From assembly GCF_900142545.1 (NCBI RefSeq), contig NZ_FRBF01000002.1, positions 215,560 through 279,559 on the forward strand: 64,000 nt of DNA. The letters are read 5' to 3'. Numbering within the stretch: position 1 is the first letter of the stretch; the number at the start of each line of letters is the position of its first letter. The position numbers and the translations under genes were made by a program. Under the pieces are notes generated by a model that was given only the letters and a program-made list of their open reading frames with translations, was not told where the DNA came from and ran no database searches. The stretch is from Fibrobacter sp. UWT2. Lineage in GTDB: Bacteria > Fibrobacterota > Fibrobacteria > Fibrobacterales > Fibrobacteraceae. Shown here one piece after another: positions 8,803 to 19,787 of the stretch.

Positions 8803-10722
8803 ATGTCTCTCGTTGCAGAATTTGACGTAGTCGTTGTCGGTGGTGGGCACGCTGGAATTGAAGCGACCCACGCCGCATGGAAACTCGGTGTAAAGACCGC
8901 CATGCTCACGATGGATATTAACGCCATCGGTCGTATGAGTTGTAACCCGGCCGTAGGCGGGGTGGCGAAGGGTCAAATTGTCCGCGACATCGATGCGCTC
9001 GGTGGTCTGATGGGACTTTTGACCGACAAGGCGGGCATCCAGTTCCGCATGCTCAATATGAGCAAGGGGCCGGCCGTGTGGGGCCCGCGTGCCCAGTGCG
9101 ACATGAAGTACTACAGCGAAGTGGCCCGCGAAGTCATCACAAACCTTCCGGGGCTTTCTGTGATTCAGGGTGAACTCGCTGCCTTTACGCGCATGGCTGA
9201 CGGTCGCCTGGAACTCACGCTCTTGAGCGGTGAACGCTATATTACCCGTTCGCTCGTGATTACGAGCGGAACATTCCTTGCCTCCAAGATGTTTACCGGG
9301 CTTGAAACGAGCATCGGTGGGCGAGTGGGCGAACCCAGCGCCGACAAGTTGTCGGAATGTCTGGCTCGCGAAGGGATTGCGCTCCGTCGCCTTAAGACGG
9401 GTACGCCGAGCCGCCTGGACCCCGATTCCATCGACTTTAACGAATGTGACGTGCAACGCGGAGATGATACTCCGTGGCCCATGAGCGACCGCCATTTGGC
9501 AGAAACCGTTCCTGGCCGCGATGCAAATTATTTCTGGGGCGACCCGGCAAATAAATTTATCCGTAACGATTGCGTGTGCTGGATTACCCGCACCAACCTT
9601 AAGACGCACGACATTCTGCGCAGCGGCTTTAAGGATAGCCCCATGTTCAGCGGCCGCATTCACGGCAAGGGTCCGCGCTACTGCCCGAGTATCGAAGACA
9701 AGATTAACCGCTTTGGCGACCGCGACGGTCACCAGTTGTTCCTTGAACCGGAACAGGCGGATATCGGTCGTGTCTACATCAACGGATTTAGTTCTAGCTT
9801 GCCGGCAGACATTCAGTTGGCCGCTATCCACACGATTCCGGGGCTGACCCACGCACGCGTGTTGCAGATTGGCTACGCCGTAGAATACGATTCTGTCGAC
9901 GCCACGCAGTTGTTCCCGACATTTGAATGCAAGAAGGTTCCTGGGCTCTATTTTGCTGGCCAGGTCTGCGGCACGAGCGGTTACGAAGAAGCTGCCGGTC
10001 AGGGACTTTTGGCTGGCATTAACGCCGCCCTCAAGATCAAGGGCGAAGAACCTTTGATTCTTGGACGTTCGGATAGCTATCTGGGCGTGATGGCCGATGA
10101 CTTGGTGAATATTTTGCTCGACGAGCCTTACCGCATGTTCACGAGCCGCGCCGAATACAGGCTGTTCCTCCGTAGCGATAATGCGGAAACTCGCCTGAAG
10201 GAACGCGCCCATAAGATTGGTATGATTTCGGACAGCGACTACTCCGATTGGAAGCGCCGTCAGGAATTGATGGCGACTGCCCGCACCCGCATGACCGAAG
10301 AATCGGCAACGCCCGACCAGGCAAATCCGATTCTCGAAGCCGGAGGTCAGGCTCTTTCGACCGAGCGCACCCGCTGGATTAACGTGCTGCGCCGTCCGGG
10401 AATCGATCCGGAGCAACTGTTCCGGACCGCGCTGCCCGACCTGAATCTGACCCGTCGCGACCAGTGGTTCATGTACGCCGAAGAAATCTACGCAGGCTTC
10501 TTCGACCGGCAGGCCCGCGAAATCGACGACCAGAAGAAGATGGAGTCCGTGCGCCTGCCCGTCGACTTCGACTACATGCAGGTGACCGCCGTCAGTATCG
10601 AAAGCCGCCAGCGCCTAAACGCCCACAAGCCCCTTACGCTTGGCCAGGCTAGCCGTATTCCCGGCGTCCGCCCGGCCGACATAACCGTGCTTGCCCATTG
10701 GCTCGAAAATAGGCGTTTTTAG
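8803..10722 (+). CDS. mnmG: tRNA uridine-5-carboxymethylaminomethyl modification enzyme MnmG
   Basis: This 639-residue flavoprotein works with MnmE to add the cmnm5 group to the wobble uridine of certain tRNAs, using FAD and a methylene-folate donor. The Rossmann motif VVGGGHAGIEA lies near residue 10, followed by the family signature MSCNPAVGGVAKGQ and MSKGPAVWGPRAQ. A second signature, GYEEAAGQGLLAGINAA, is near residue 395. Length is normal. It starts 9 nt after the previous stop with no clear Shine-Dalgarno, so translation may be coupled. Confidence 0.97.
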   Translation: MSLVAEFDVVVVGGGHAGIEATHAAWKLGVKTAMLTMDINAIGRMSCNPAVGGVAKGQIVRDIDALGGLMGLLTDKAGIQFRMLNMSKGPAVWGPRAQCDMKYYSEVAREVITNLPGLSVIQGELAAFTRMADGRLELTLLSGERYITRSLVITSGTFLASKMFTGLETSIGGRVGEPSADKLSECLAREGIALRRLKTGTPSRLDPDSIDFNECDVQRGDDTPWPMSDRHLAETVPGRDANYFWGDPANKFIRNDCVCWITRTNLKTHDILRSGFKDSPMFSGRIHGKGPRYCPSIEDKINRFGDRDGHQLFLEPEQADIGRVYINGFSSSLPADIQLAAIHTIPGLTHARVLQIGYAVEYDSVDATQLFPTFECKKVPGLYFAGQVCGTSGYEEAAGQGLLAGINAALKIKGEEPLILGRSDSYLGVMADDLVNILLDEPYRMFTSRAEYRLFLRSDNAETRLKERAHKIGMISDSDYSDWKRRQELMATARTRMTEESATPDQANPILEAGGQALSTERTRWINVLRRPGIDPEQLFRTALPDLNLTRRDQWFMYAEEIYAGFFDRQAREIDDQKKMESVRLPVDFDYMQVTAVSIESRQRLNAHKPLTLGQASRIPGVRPADITVLAHWLENRRF

Positions 10723-10820
10723 CTTAAAAAAGCATAATTTTTAGTTGCAAAACCTAGGAACGGGCGAAAATTTTACTATTTTTGCGCCGTCAAATTAACA
10801 ATATTTCCAAGAGGTCTATT

Positions 10821-11108
10821 ATGTCAGAAGAAACTGAAGTCAAATCCACAGAAGAAGTCAAGCCTCAGGAAACAAAATCCCAAGAAAAGAAGGCCCCGGC
10901 CAAGAAGAAGCGCCCCCTGAACGCCAAGCGTAAGGGTCCTGCCGCTCCCAAGAAACCGGCTGTCTTTAGCGATTCCCTGGAAGAACGTTTCCCCGCCCTC
11001 GCCGCCAAGCTCAAGAAGCAGATTGAAGACGGTATCAAGCAGAAGATCAAGGATGCCCAGAACGACCCGAAGGTCAAGGCAGCCTCTAAGAAATTCGCTG
11101 ATAAGTAA
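10821..11108 (+). CDS. Lys/Ala/Pro-rich small basic protein
   Basis: This 95-residue protein has an acidic start (SEETEVKSTEEVK), a low-complexity Lys/Pro/Ala middle (KKAPAKKKRPLNAKRKGPAAPKK) and a predicted amphipathic helical tail with two lysine-rich stretches. Composition resembles histone-H1-like or nucleoid-associated tails, but no domain is recognised. The ATG at 10821 is chosen because AAGAGG stands 7 nt upstream; an in-frame upstream start has no such signal. A terminator follows, so it is transcribed alone or from its own promoter. Confidence 0.72.
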   Translation: MSEETEVKSTEEVKPQETKSQEKKAPAKKKRPLNAKRKGPAAPKKPAVFSDSLEERFPALAAKLKKQIEDGIKQKIKDAQNDPKVKAASKKFADK

Positions 11109-11132
11109 TTCCGGATTTTCTTCGACAGATTT

Positions 11133-11166
11133 AAAATACCGTCGCTCTTTGGAACGGCGGTATTTT
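11133..11166 (+). terminator. Terminator after the Lys-rich protein gene
   Basis: The stem AATACCG.CG/CGGCGGTATT with a CTCTTTGGAA loop is followed by TTTTTTAT, separating this gene from the lipoprotein gene downstream. Confidence 0.85.
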
Positions 11167-11202
11167 TTATATATTTGTAAAAAATTTTCAAGGAGAAATC
11201 TA

Positions 11203-11808
11203 ATGCGTAAATTGTTTGCTATTCTCGCTCTCGGTTGCAGCCTCTGCATGGTCGCTTGCAGCAGCGGTGGCAAGACCGTCACTCGTATCGACACGAATTC
11301 TACAACGGACCTTTCGGGTAAGTGGAACGACACGGACTCCCGCCTGGTTGCCGACGAAATGATTACGGGTTGCTTGGGCAGCGCCAAGATCGAAAAGATT
11401 ATCGGCGAAATGGGTCGTACCCCGACCGTCGTAATCGGCAAGGTCCGCAACAAGAGCCACGAACACATCAGCGTCGAAACCTTTATCAAGGACATGGAAC
11501 GTGCCCTCTTGAATTCTGGCGCAGTTGACTTTGTCGCCAACTCTGCCGAACGTGCCGAACTCCGTGAAGAAGTCCGCGACCAGCAGGGTAACGCTACTGA
11601 AGAATCCGCCAAGGAACTCCACCAGGAAACCGGTGCTGACTGGATGCTGACCGGCACCATCAACACCATCGTGGACCAGGAAGGCGGCCAGTCCGTGATC
11701 TTCTACCAGGTGGACCTCGAACTCACCGACCTCCAGAGCCACAAGAAGCTTTGGATGGGCGACAAGAAGATCAAGAAGTTCATCTCTAAGGATTCTGTGA
11801 AGCTTTAA
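11203..11808 (+). CDS. lpoB: LpoB-like penicillin-binding protein activator lipoprotein
   Basis: This 201-residue product starts with a signal sequence and a lipobox ending MVAC near residue 19. The mature part matches the LpoB/CsgG-like fold: LVADEMITGCL, TPTVVIGKVRNKSHEHISV, FIKDMERALLNSG, a helix ending in a TGADWMLTGTI strand and a final YQVDLELTDL strand. LpoB in E. coli is an outer-membrane lipoprotein that activates PBP1b; here the role is by family only. The start at 11203 has AAGGAG 8 nt upstream; an in-frame upstream ATG lacks a signal peptide. A terminator follows. Confidence 0.85.
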   Translation: MRKLFAILALGCSLCMVACSSGGKTVTRIDTNSTTDLSGKWNDTDSRLVADEMITGCLGSAKIEKIIGEMGRTPTVVIGKVRNKSHEHISVETFIKDMERALLNSGAVDFVANSAERAELREEVRDQQGNATEESAKELHQETGADWMLTGTINTIVDQEGGQSVIFYQVDLELTDLQSHKKLWMGDKKIKKFISKDSVKL

Positions 11809-11836
11809 TCTTCAAGCCTTCACGCGTAACCATTAA

Positions 11837-11865
11837 ATAACCTCGGGCATCCGGGGTTATTTTTC
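11837..11865 (+). terminator. Terminator after the LpoB-like gene
   Basis: The hairpin ATAACCTCGG-GCAT-CCGGGGTTAT is followed by TTTTTCT, 28 nt after the stop codon. Confidence 0.85.
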
Positions 11866-11899
11866 TATCTTTAGGCCGTTCCCAAAAAAGTTTTAGATT

Positions 11900-13069
11900 A
11901 TGATTAGTATTACCAAGCTCTTGATGGATACCCCAAACTATGGGGATCAGCTGCGTTACGAACCCAAGGCCCATGAATGCAAGAACGGCGTTGCGCCGGG
12001 TCGCGGCCCTGTGGTGGTGTGGAACTGCACCAAGACCTGCAACCTGAGTTGCGTGCACTGCTATGCCCGTTCCGAGGCCATCAAGTACCAGAACGAACTG
12101 ACCCACGAAGAAGGCTTGGCTTTGATCGACCAGTTGGCCGATTTTAAGGTGCCGGTGATTCTCTTTAGCGGTGGTGAACCGCTTTTGCGCCCGGACTTTT
12201 TTGAATTGGCAAATTATGCAGCCTCTAAAGGCATTCGCCCGACCATCAGTACCAACGGTACCTGCATTACGCCCGATGTCGCTCAAAAGCTCAAGGACAT
12301 GGGCGTGGGCTACGTGGGCATCAGTCTGGACGGCTGCGAGGCGACGCACGACAAGTTCCGCGGCAAGGAAGGCGCTTACAGGCTCGCTCTTCGCGGTATC
12401 CGCAACTGCGTGGCTACGGGCCAGAAGGTGGGCCTGCGCTTTACCATTACCCGTTACAATGTGCAAGACTTGAACGCCATTTTCGACTTGCTCGAAGCCG
12501 AAAACATCGACCGTGTATGCTTCTATCATTTGGTTTACAGTGGTCGCGGTTCTGCTATGGTACAAAACGACTTGAACCATGAAGAAAGCCGCAAGGCAAT
12601 GGATCTGATTATCGACCGCACACTCGACTTCAAGAAGCGCGGAATCAATAAGGAAATCCTGACGGTGGACAACCACGCTGATGCAGTCTACCTGTACCGC
12701 CGCATGCTGCGCGAAGACCCCACCCGTGCCGAGAAGGTTCTGGAACTCATCCAGCGCAACGGTGGCAACCGCAGCGGCATGGCATTTGGTAACATCGATA
12801 GCATCGGTAACGTTCACCCCGACCAGTTTACGCAGTACATTACGCTGGGCAACGTGCGCGAACGTAGCTTCGGCGAAATCTGGAGCGACGAAAGCAACCC
12901 GATTATGGCGGGTCTTAAGAATCGTAAGCCGTTGCTGAAGGGACGCTGCCCCAAGTGCGCTTACCTGAACCTTTGTAACGGCAACTTCCGTACTCGCGCC
13001 GAGGCGGTCACCGGCGACTTCTGGGAACAGGATCCGGCCTGCTACTTGACCGACGAAGAGATTCGTTAG
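11900..13069 (+). CDS. ahbC: Radical SAM protein, 12,18-didecarboxysiroheme deacetylase (AhbC/NirJ type)
   Basis: This 389-residue radical SAM enzyme has the cluster motif CNLSCVHC near residue 47 and an SPASM-like C-terminus with CPKCAYLNLC...DPAC that should bind a second iron-sulfur cluster. The start (MISITKLL, then RYEPKAHE and GRGPVVVWN) and the end (RAEAVTGDFWEQDPACYLTDEEIR) are typical of NirJ/AhbC. AhbC removes acetate side chains from didecarboxysiroheme in the siroheme-dependent haem pathway. Its stop codon lies within the heptamer array leading to the fused ahbAB gene. AhbD or haem d1 NirJ are less likely alternatives. Confidence 0.85.
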   Translation: MISITKLLMDTPNYGDQLRYEPKAHECKNGVAPGRGPVVVWNCTKTCNLSCVHCYARSEAIKYQNELTHEEGLALIDQLADFKVPVILFSGGEPLLRPDFFELANYAASKGIRPTISTNGTCITPDVAQKLKDMGVGYVGISLDGCEATHDKFRGKEGAYRLALRGIRNCVATGQKVGLRFTITRYNVQDLNAIFDLLEAENIDRVCFYHLVYSGRGSAMVQNDLNHEESRKAMDLIIDRTLDFKKRGINKEILTVDNHADAVYLYRRMLREDPTRAEKVLELIQRNGGNRSGMAFGNIDSIGNVHPDQFTQYITLGNVRERSFGEIWSDESNPIMAGLKNRKPLLKGRCPKCAYLNLCNGNFRTRAEAVTGDFWEQDPACYLTDEEIR

Positions 13070-13096
13070 TAGACAGTAGGAAGTAGACGGTAGACA
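13069..13096. repeat. Heptamer array GTAGACA/GTAGGAA x4
   Basis: Four units (GTAGACA, GTAGGAA, GTAGACG, GTAGACA) fill exactly the gap between ahbC and ahbAB. The last base of the ahbC TAG stop is the first base of the array, and the next gene starts with GTG immediately after it. Confidence 0.88.
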
Positions 13097-14107
13097 GTGG
13101 CTCAAACGAAACTCGAACAACAGCTTCTCGCCATCATCCAGGATGCCTTTCCGCTGGAAGATCGCCCGTACCAGGTACTGGCGGAGCAGCTTGGCTCCGA
13201 CGAACAGAGCGTTTTCGCCGCGGTCGAGAATTTGCGCCGGTCGGGTATAATCCGCCGTGTTGGGGGAGTTTATGATTCCAAGGCGCTCGGTTTTATTTCG
13301 CGCCTGTGTGCGGGCAAGGTGCCGACGGCTATGACTGGGGCTGCCGACGATTCTGCTCTAGAAAAATTTGCTGCCGTTGTTAATGTGATTCCTGCCATTA
13401 CCCACAATTACGTGCGCAGCCACGAATACAACGTGTGGTTTACGGTCATGGCTCAATCCGAAGCGGAGATTCAAAAGATTGTCGATGAAGTTTGTGCGAA
13501 TACGGAACTGCACGATGTCCATATCCTAAATGCGACCGAGAAGTTCAAGATTAACACGGTGATGAAGGGCGCTGGAGCGCCAGTAGACAATAAACCGTTG
13601 GCAGTAGGTAGGAAGAATGCTGTTGAATCGTGTACGGAACTTTCCTCTTCCGACCACGTCCGTATTCGTATTGCTTGCAACGACATTCCGCATACACTTA
13701 CCCCGTTCAAGGATTGGGACGTTTCTTGTGACGAACTACGCGAGGACTTGGCGTTAAGACGTATGCGTCGCTTCGGGGCGATTCTTCGACATCAAGAGGC
13801 CGGTTTTGCTTTTAACGCCATGGTCTGCTTTGCGGAAACAGTAGACAGTAGACAGTGGTCAGTAGACAGGAACTCGGTTAATCCTGCTGGGGCAATTCTT
13901 GCAAGCAAGCCTTACATTTCGCATTGTTACAATCGCCCGCCCTTCGAAGGTTTCCCGTACACGCTGTATGCCATGATGCATGCACAGTCAGCCGAGGAAC
14001 TGGAAAGCTATATTAAAGAGGCTGCCGAATCGATTGGCAACCCTGATTTTGCCGTCTTGCATTCCATTCGTGAACTCAAGAAAACGAGCTTCCGCTTTTT
14101 TGCCTAA
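13097..14107 (+). CDS. ahbAB: Fused siroheme decarboxylase AhbA-AhbB (Lrp/AsnC-like)
   Basis: This 336-residue protein contains two AsnC/Lrp-like halves, about residues 1-155 and 195-336. Each has a winged-helix part (LRRSGIIRRVGGVYDSKALGF; MRRFGAILRHQEAGF) and a ligand-binding part (ITHNYVRSHEYNVWFTV; ISHCYNRPPFEGFPYTLYAMM). This is the layout of siroheme decarboxylase, normally two proteins AhbA and AhbB, and of fused NirDL. It supplies the substrate of AhbC encoded just upstream. The GTG start follows the heptamer array with no Shine-Dalgarno. Two heptamer arrays lie inside the coding region, in the interdomain linker and in the second domain. Confidence 0.8.
   Translation: MAQTKLEQQLLAIIQDAFPLEDRPYQVLAEQLGSDEQSVFAAVENLRRSGIIRRVGGVYDSKALGFISRLCAGKVPTAMTGAADDSALEKFAAVVNVIPAITHNYVRSHEYNVWFTVMAQSEAEIQKIVDEVCANTELHDVHILNATEKFKINTVMKGAGAPVDNKPLAVGRKNAVESCTELSSSDHVRIRIACNDIPHTLTPFKDWDVSCDELREDLALRRMRRFGAILRHQEAGFAFNAMVCFAETVDSRQWSVDRNSVNPAGAILASKPYISHCYNRPPFEGFPYTLYAMMHAQSAEELESYIKEAAESIGNPDFAVLHSIRELKKTSFRFFA
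13583..13610 (+). repeat. Degenerate heptamer array inside ahbAB (linker)
   Basis: The units GTAGACA, ATAAACC, GTTGGCA and GTAGGTA read in heptamer phase within the codons for the interdomain linker (VDNKPLAVGRK). The array is degenerate but keeps the 7-bp register, suggesting an old insertion now used as coding sequence. Confidence 0.5.
13841..13868 (+). repeat. Heptamer array inside ahbAB (second domain)
   Basis: GTAGACA, GTAGACA, GTGGTCA and GTAGACA form a clean four-unit array within the second AsnC-like domain. They encode VDSRQWSVDR, just before the conserved strand ILASKPYISHCYNRP. The reading frame stays open. Confidence 0.85.
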
Positions 14108-14115
14108 TTGGGCGA

Positions 14116-14925
14116 CTATCTAACTTTCATTTCGATTCCGATACGGTGGCCTGTTTCGAATCCGAAGAGCGTCCCGTCGTGAATTTCGTAATTGAGCCCG
14201 AATCCGGTAGAAAAACCTGCGATATTGAAGTAGCGCATGGCATCGAATTTCATTTTCATGCCGCGATACTTGTCCTTCATGCCGCAATAGCGTTTGTCTA
14301 GGTTCCTGTTTTCAGATTCTTTGAATCGTGCCTGGTAAAGAATGACTTCGCTGAATTCCCAGCCTTTTTTTAAAGAATCATTCCAACCCGGTTTCCATAC
14401 AAATGAAGCCTTGAATCCGATTTCATCGCCGGGCTTATAGTTTTTGTCTTCGAGGAACGTATTGTAGCGAAACGCCGTGCCAATCGTCAGGCTTCTAGAA
14501 ACCTGCAGCAGACTGAACGGCTCAACATTCAAGCGGTGAAAGCGGTTGTTTTGAGAGCCTTCGCCAGGCGGGAATCGCCAGCCGAGATTCAATCCCAAGT
14601 AAGGGAAAATCAACCCTTTTGCGCCCACATAAGTTTCGTTAAAGCCGTTCACATGTAGGTTGCAGTAATTGTGAACGTAACCGCCGGTGGCATACTCGTA
14701 GCTGTAGCTTAAAAAGCGGAATGCGCCGTCGACGTAAAGGCTAAAGCGAGGATGCAGGGCGTATTCAGCAGAAACTTCCAAGTCGCCGCTGTAGACGTCT
14801 TCATCGAGTTCAATGGTGCCTTGTACGCCAAAATTAGTTGCCGGAGCTATAATCGGATGCAGATTTTCCGTGGCAAAACTTGCCACAAAAGCAATAGATA
14901 AAATGCACCCGAAGAATTTGTTCAT
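14116..14925 (-). CDS. Predicted outer-membrane protein
   Basis: Starting at 14925 the product is 269 residues and begins with a signal peptide (MNKFFGCILSIAFVASFA). The rest is rich in alternating aromatic/hydrophobic strands such as RFSLYVDGAFRFLSYSY, VGAKGLIFPYLGLNLGW, LTIGTAFRYN and FSTGFGLNYEI, consistent with an outer-membrane beta-barrel of about 8-12 strands. No family is recognised. A longer in-frame start lies in the upstream heptamer repeat and is unlikely. The gene converges on ahbAB with only 8 nt between the stops. Confidence 0.72.
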   Translation of the reverse strand: MNKFFGCILSIAFVASFATENLHPIIAPATNFGVQGTIELDEDVYSGDLEVSAEYALHPRFSLYVDGAFRFLSYSYEYATGGYVHNYCNLHVNGFNETYVGAKGLIFPYLGLNLGWRFPPGEGSQNNRFHRLNVEPFSLLQVSRSLTIGTAFRYNTFLEDKNYKPGDEIGFKASFVWKPGWNDSLKKGWEFSEVILYQARFKESENRNLDKRYCGMKDKYRGMKMKFDAMRYFNIAGFSTGFGLNYEIHDGTLFGFETGHRIGIEMKVR

Positions 14926-14950
14926 ACACTGAAATATATAAAAGTATACA

Positions 14951-14978
14951 GTAGGCAGTAGGAAGTAGACAGTAGACA
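14951..14978. repeat. Heptamer array GTAGGCA/GTAGACA x4
   Basis: GTAGGCA, GTAGGAA, GTAGACA and GTAGACA occupy 28 bp between the divergent start regions of the outer-membrane protein gene and the CotH lipoprotein gene. Confidence 0.88.
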
Positions 14979-15040
14979 AGTGAATAAAAAAGTTTGTATT
15001 AATCGAAAAAGCAATTTCACGTTACAGAAATCACAGCCGT

Positions 15041-16336
15041 ATGACCCGTAAAAGAATTATATTTCGGCTGATGCGTTTAATGGCCCGCAAAATAAACTTG
15101 TTCAAACTACTTGCCGCATTTCTCTGTTGCATCGGTTTGTACGCATGTTACTGGGCTGAACCAGAAAATGATCCCGAAAATTTGCCTATAGACGATTCCA
15201 TGTATCCTTATGCCGGACTCCCGAGAATCGTAATTGAAACCGAAGACTTTGCAGGTGTTCGTGACCGAGAAACCGAGATTCCTTCGCACCTGCAAATCTA
15301 TGGCGAAAAAGCCCCCGAAAGCGAAGTCTACGAACTGACCGTGCGCGGCCGCGGCAATTCCAGTTTTAAAATGCCCAAGTACGGCTTAAAACTTGAATTT
15401 AAAGACAAAGTAGAACTCTTTGGAATGCCCAAGAACCGCGACTGGGCTCTCATTGCCAACTATGGCGATAAAACCCATTTGCGCAATTACATGATGACCC
15501 GCCTTTCTGAGTGGTTGGGCGCGAAATATACCACAAAAATGCAATTTGTAGAGCTCTATTTGAATCGAAAATATATGGGGCTTTATTTGCTTTCCGAAAC
15601 CATCAAGGTGGCCAAGAAGCGTGTTAACATCGAAGAAAACGACACCACATTCCTTGTCGAAAAAGAAGATTCCAAAAAATTTGATCCGCCCTACATTCAG
15701 ACAGATAAAAACGGGTACTATTACCACATTAAATCTCCCAAGAATCCGTCGCCCGAAACAGAAGAACTTTTGAAAAACCACTTGAACGCTTTTGAAAATT
15801 TCATGGCGGAACAATACCTTCATAAGGCAAGCGAAATCAAGGACTGGATTGATATCGACGACTACCTTCTCTGTTACTGGGTGCAGGAATATTCTAAAAA
15901 CGAAGACGGCAATTACGCCCGCAGCGTTTTCTTCACCTGGAAAAAAGGGGAGCCCATTCATTTTGGTCCCTTATGGGATTTTGACTTGGCCTTTGGAAAC
16001 GCCTCGCGTGAACAGAATAAAAATCCGGAAGATTGGTATATTCGCAGGTACCGCTTAAATTATTACATCGTTCACAACTCTTTAGTCAACAATGCCGCTA
16101 TCAATTATTGGAACGAGCATCGTGAAACTTTTAGGGAACTGATTGACAGCATTCCTGTTTACCGATCCATGATTGAAAAGGCCATTAAGAACGAATACCG
16201 TCGCTGGCCCATTATCCGGAATACAGAAAACTGGGCGCTCAAGGATCCGTACGATTCCTATGACGAGGCTGTTGAAACGATGACGGAATGGATGAAAAAA
16301 CGTTACCAGTGGATTGACAAAGAAATCGGCTATTGA
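15041..16336 (+). CDS. CotH kinase family lipoprotein
   Basis: This 431-residue protein (or 418 from the Met at 15080) has a basic N-terminus, a hydrophobic stretch and a lipobox ending IGLYAC. The CotH domain follows: LTVRGRGNSSFKMPKYGLKLEF, then WALIANYGDKTHLRNYM, VELYLNRKYMGLYLLSE and the late motif FGPLWDFDLAFGN. CotH proteins are atypical protein-kinase-fold enzymes found in spore coats and on cell surfaces. The surface location is inferred. Neither candidate start has a clear ribosome binding site. It is common in fibre-degrading Fibrobacter, where its role is unknown. Confidence 0.85.
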   Translation: MTRKRIIFRLMRLMARKINLFKLLAAFLCCIGLYACYWAEPENDPENLPIDDSMYPYAGLPRIVIETEDFAGVRDRETEIPSHLQIYGEKAPESEVYELTVRGRGNSSFKMPKYGLKLEFKDKVELFGMPKNRDWALIANYGDKTHLRNYMMTRLSEWLGAKYTTKMQFVELYLNRKYMGLYLLSETIKVAKKRVNIEENDTTFLVEKEDSKKFDPPYIQTDKNGYYYHIKSPKNPSPETEELLKNHLNAFENFMAEQYLHKASEIKDWIDIDDYLLCYWVQEYSKNEDGNYARSVFFTWKKGEPIHFGPLWDFDLAFGNASREQNKNPEDWYIRRYRLNYYIVHNSLVNNAAINYWNEHRETFRELIDSIPVYRSMIEKAIKNEYRRWPIIRNTENWALKDPYDSYDEAVETMTEWMKKRYQWIDKEIGY

Positions 16337-16356
16337 GATTTTTCTAAATTTAGTCC

Positions 16357-17677
16357 ATGCGTAAAATCTATATGGCAGGCATGAGCCACAAGGTGGCCGA
16401 AATCGCAGTCCGCGAAAAGTTCTACATCCCGATGGATGTCAAGACCAATGCATTGAGTAATTCTCCTTTTGATGAACTTTTGATTCTTGCGACCTGCAAC
16501 CGCACCGAAGTTTACGTGGCCTCTGACCGCGACCTGACTGACACTGAACTTGTCCAGTACGTTTGCAAATTGGCAGGGCAGTGCTACGACGATTTTGCGA
16601 AATTCTTTTATTTTAAGTCGGACGACGAGGTGGCGCACCACGTGATGAACGTGTGTGCGGGTCTTGATTCGGTGGCAATGGGTGAAGACCAAATCTTGCA
16701 CCAGATTGGCCGCGCCTACGAAACGGCGCACCAGTTGCACGCAACGGGAAACACCCTGAACAAACTCTTTCAGAGTGCCATTCACACCACCAAGCGCATC
16801 AAGACCGAAACCAACTTGAGCAAGCTCAGCTGCAATATTCCGTTCCTGGCCATGAAACAGGTGCAGCACACTTTCGATGACTTGGAAAATCGAACGGTGT
16901 ACATTGTGGGCCTCGGTGAAATGGGCTCGCTTATGCTCAAGTACGTGCAAGAAAATACGACCAAGATTTTTGCAAGCAGCAAGACTTTTGCAAATGCAGA
17001 AAAATTTGCGGACGTGCTCACGCCGGTTAAGTTTGAAGACCGATACCAGGTGATTGGCAAGTGTGACGTGGTGATTCTTTGTAGCGCATGCTCCGAACCG
17101 ATTGTCACGAAAGAGGAATTCGCCGAGGCTTGCGGATTTGTTAAAAGTATCGATAGTTCTACCGCGAAAAAGGGTGCACTCGATGTCGTGTTCGAGCGCC
17201 ATTGCAGCAAGGTCGCAGAACACCCGGGCGCAAGCGCTAACGCCAAGCGCTTGGTGATTGATTTGGGTAGCCCGCGTAATGCAGAAGCAAGCATCGGTGA
17301 AATTCCGGGTGTGCAATACGTTTGCGTTGATGATCTCGAAAAAGTTGTCTCTGAAAATCGCCGCCTGCGCATGATTGAGCTCGAAGCCGCCCAGAAGATT
17401 TTGAAAGAAGGCATCGACGAATTCTTGCAGTGGATGCGCATGGACGAAGTCTCGAAGCAGATTAGCGTGCATGCCGAAAGAATGTTGAAGTCGGCGAACG
17501 AAGAATCCGAAAAATTGCTGCGCTCGATGCCGGATTTGCCCGAAGAAGACCGCCACCGCGTGCAAATGATGTACGAACGTTTTGCCAAAAAGATGGCGAA
17601 TGATTTTTTGTACAAGGTCAAGGCCGAAAATTCGCCCGAAGATGTGCAAGTGTTCCTCAAGTGCTTGGGGGCGAACA

Positions 17678-17685
<8 letters not shown>
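16357..17685 (+). CDS. hemA: Glutamyl-tRNA reductase
   Basis: This 442-residue enzyme reduces Glu-tRNA to glutamate-1-semialdehyde, the first committed step of tetrapyrrole synthesis. The catalytic cysteine is in ILATCNRTEVY near residue 47, a second signature is VAMGEDQILHQIG near residue 110, and the NADPH domain has VYIVGLGEMGSLML near residue 183. A C-terminal helical dimerisation domain follows. The reading frame overlaps the next gene, hemC, by 8 nt, showing translational coupling. Confidence 0.95.
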
Positions 17686-19785
<2,100 letters not shown>

Positions 19786-19787
19786 TT

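Noticed and set aside
14926..14979. Longer start for the outer-membrane protein gene
   Set aside because: The additional 18 residues are encoded by the heptamer array and would spoil the signal peptide.
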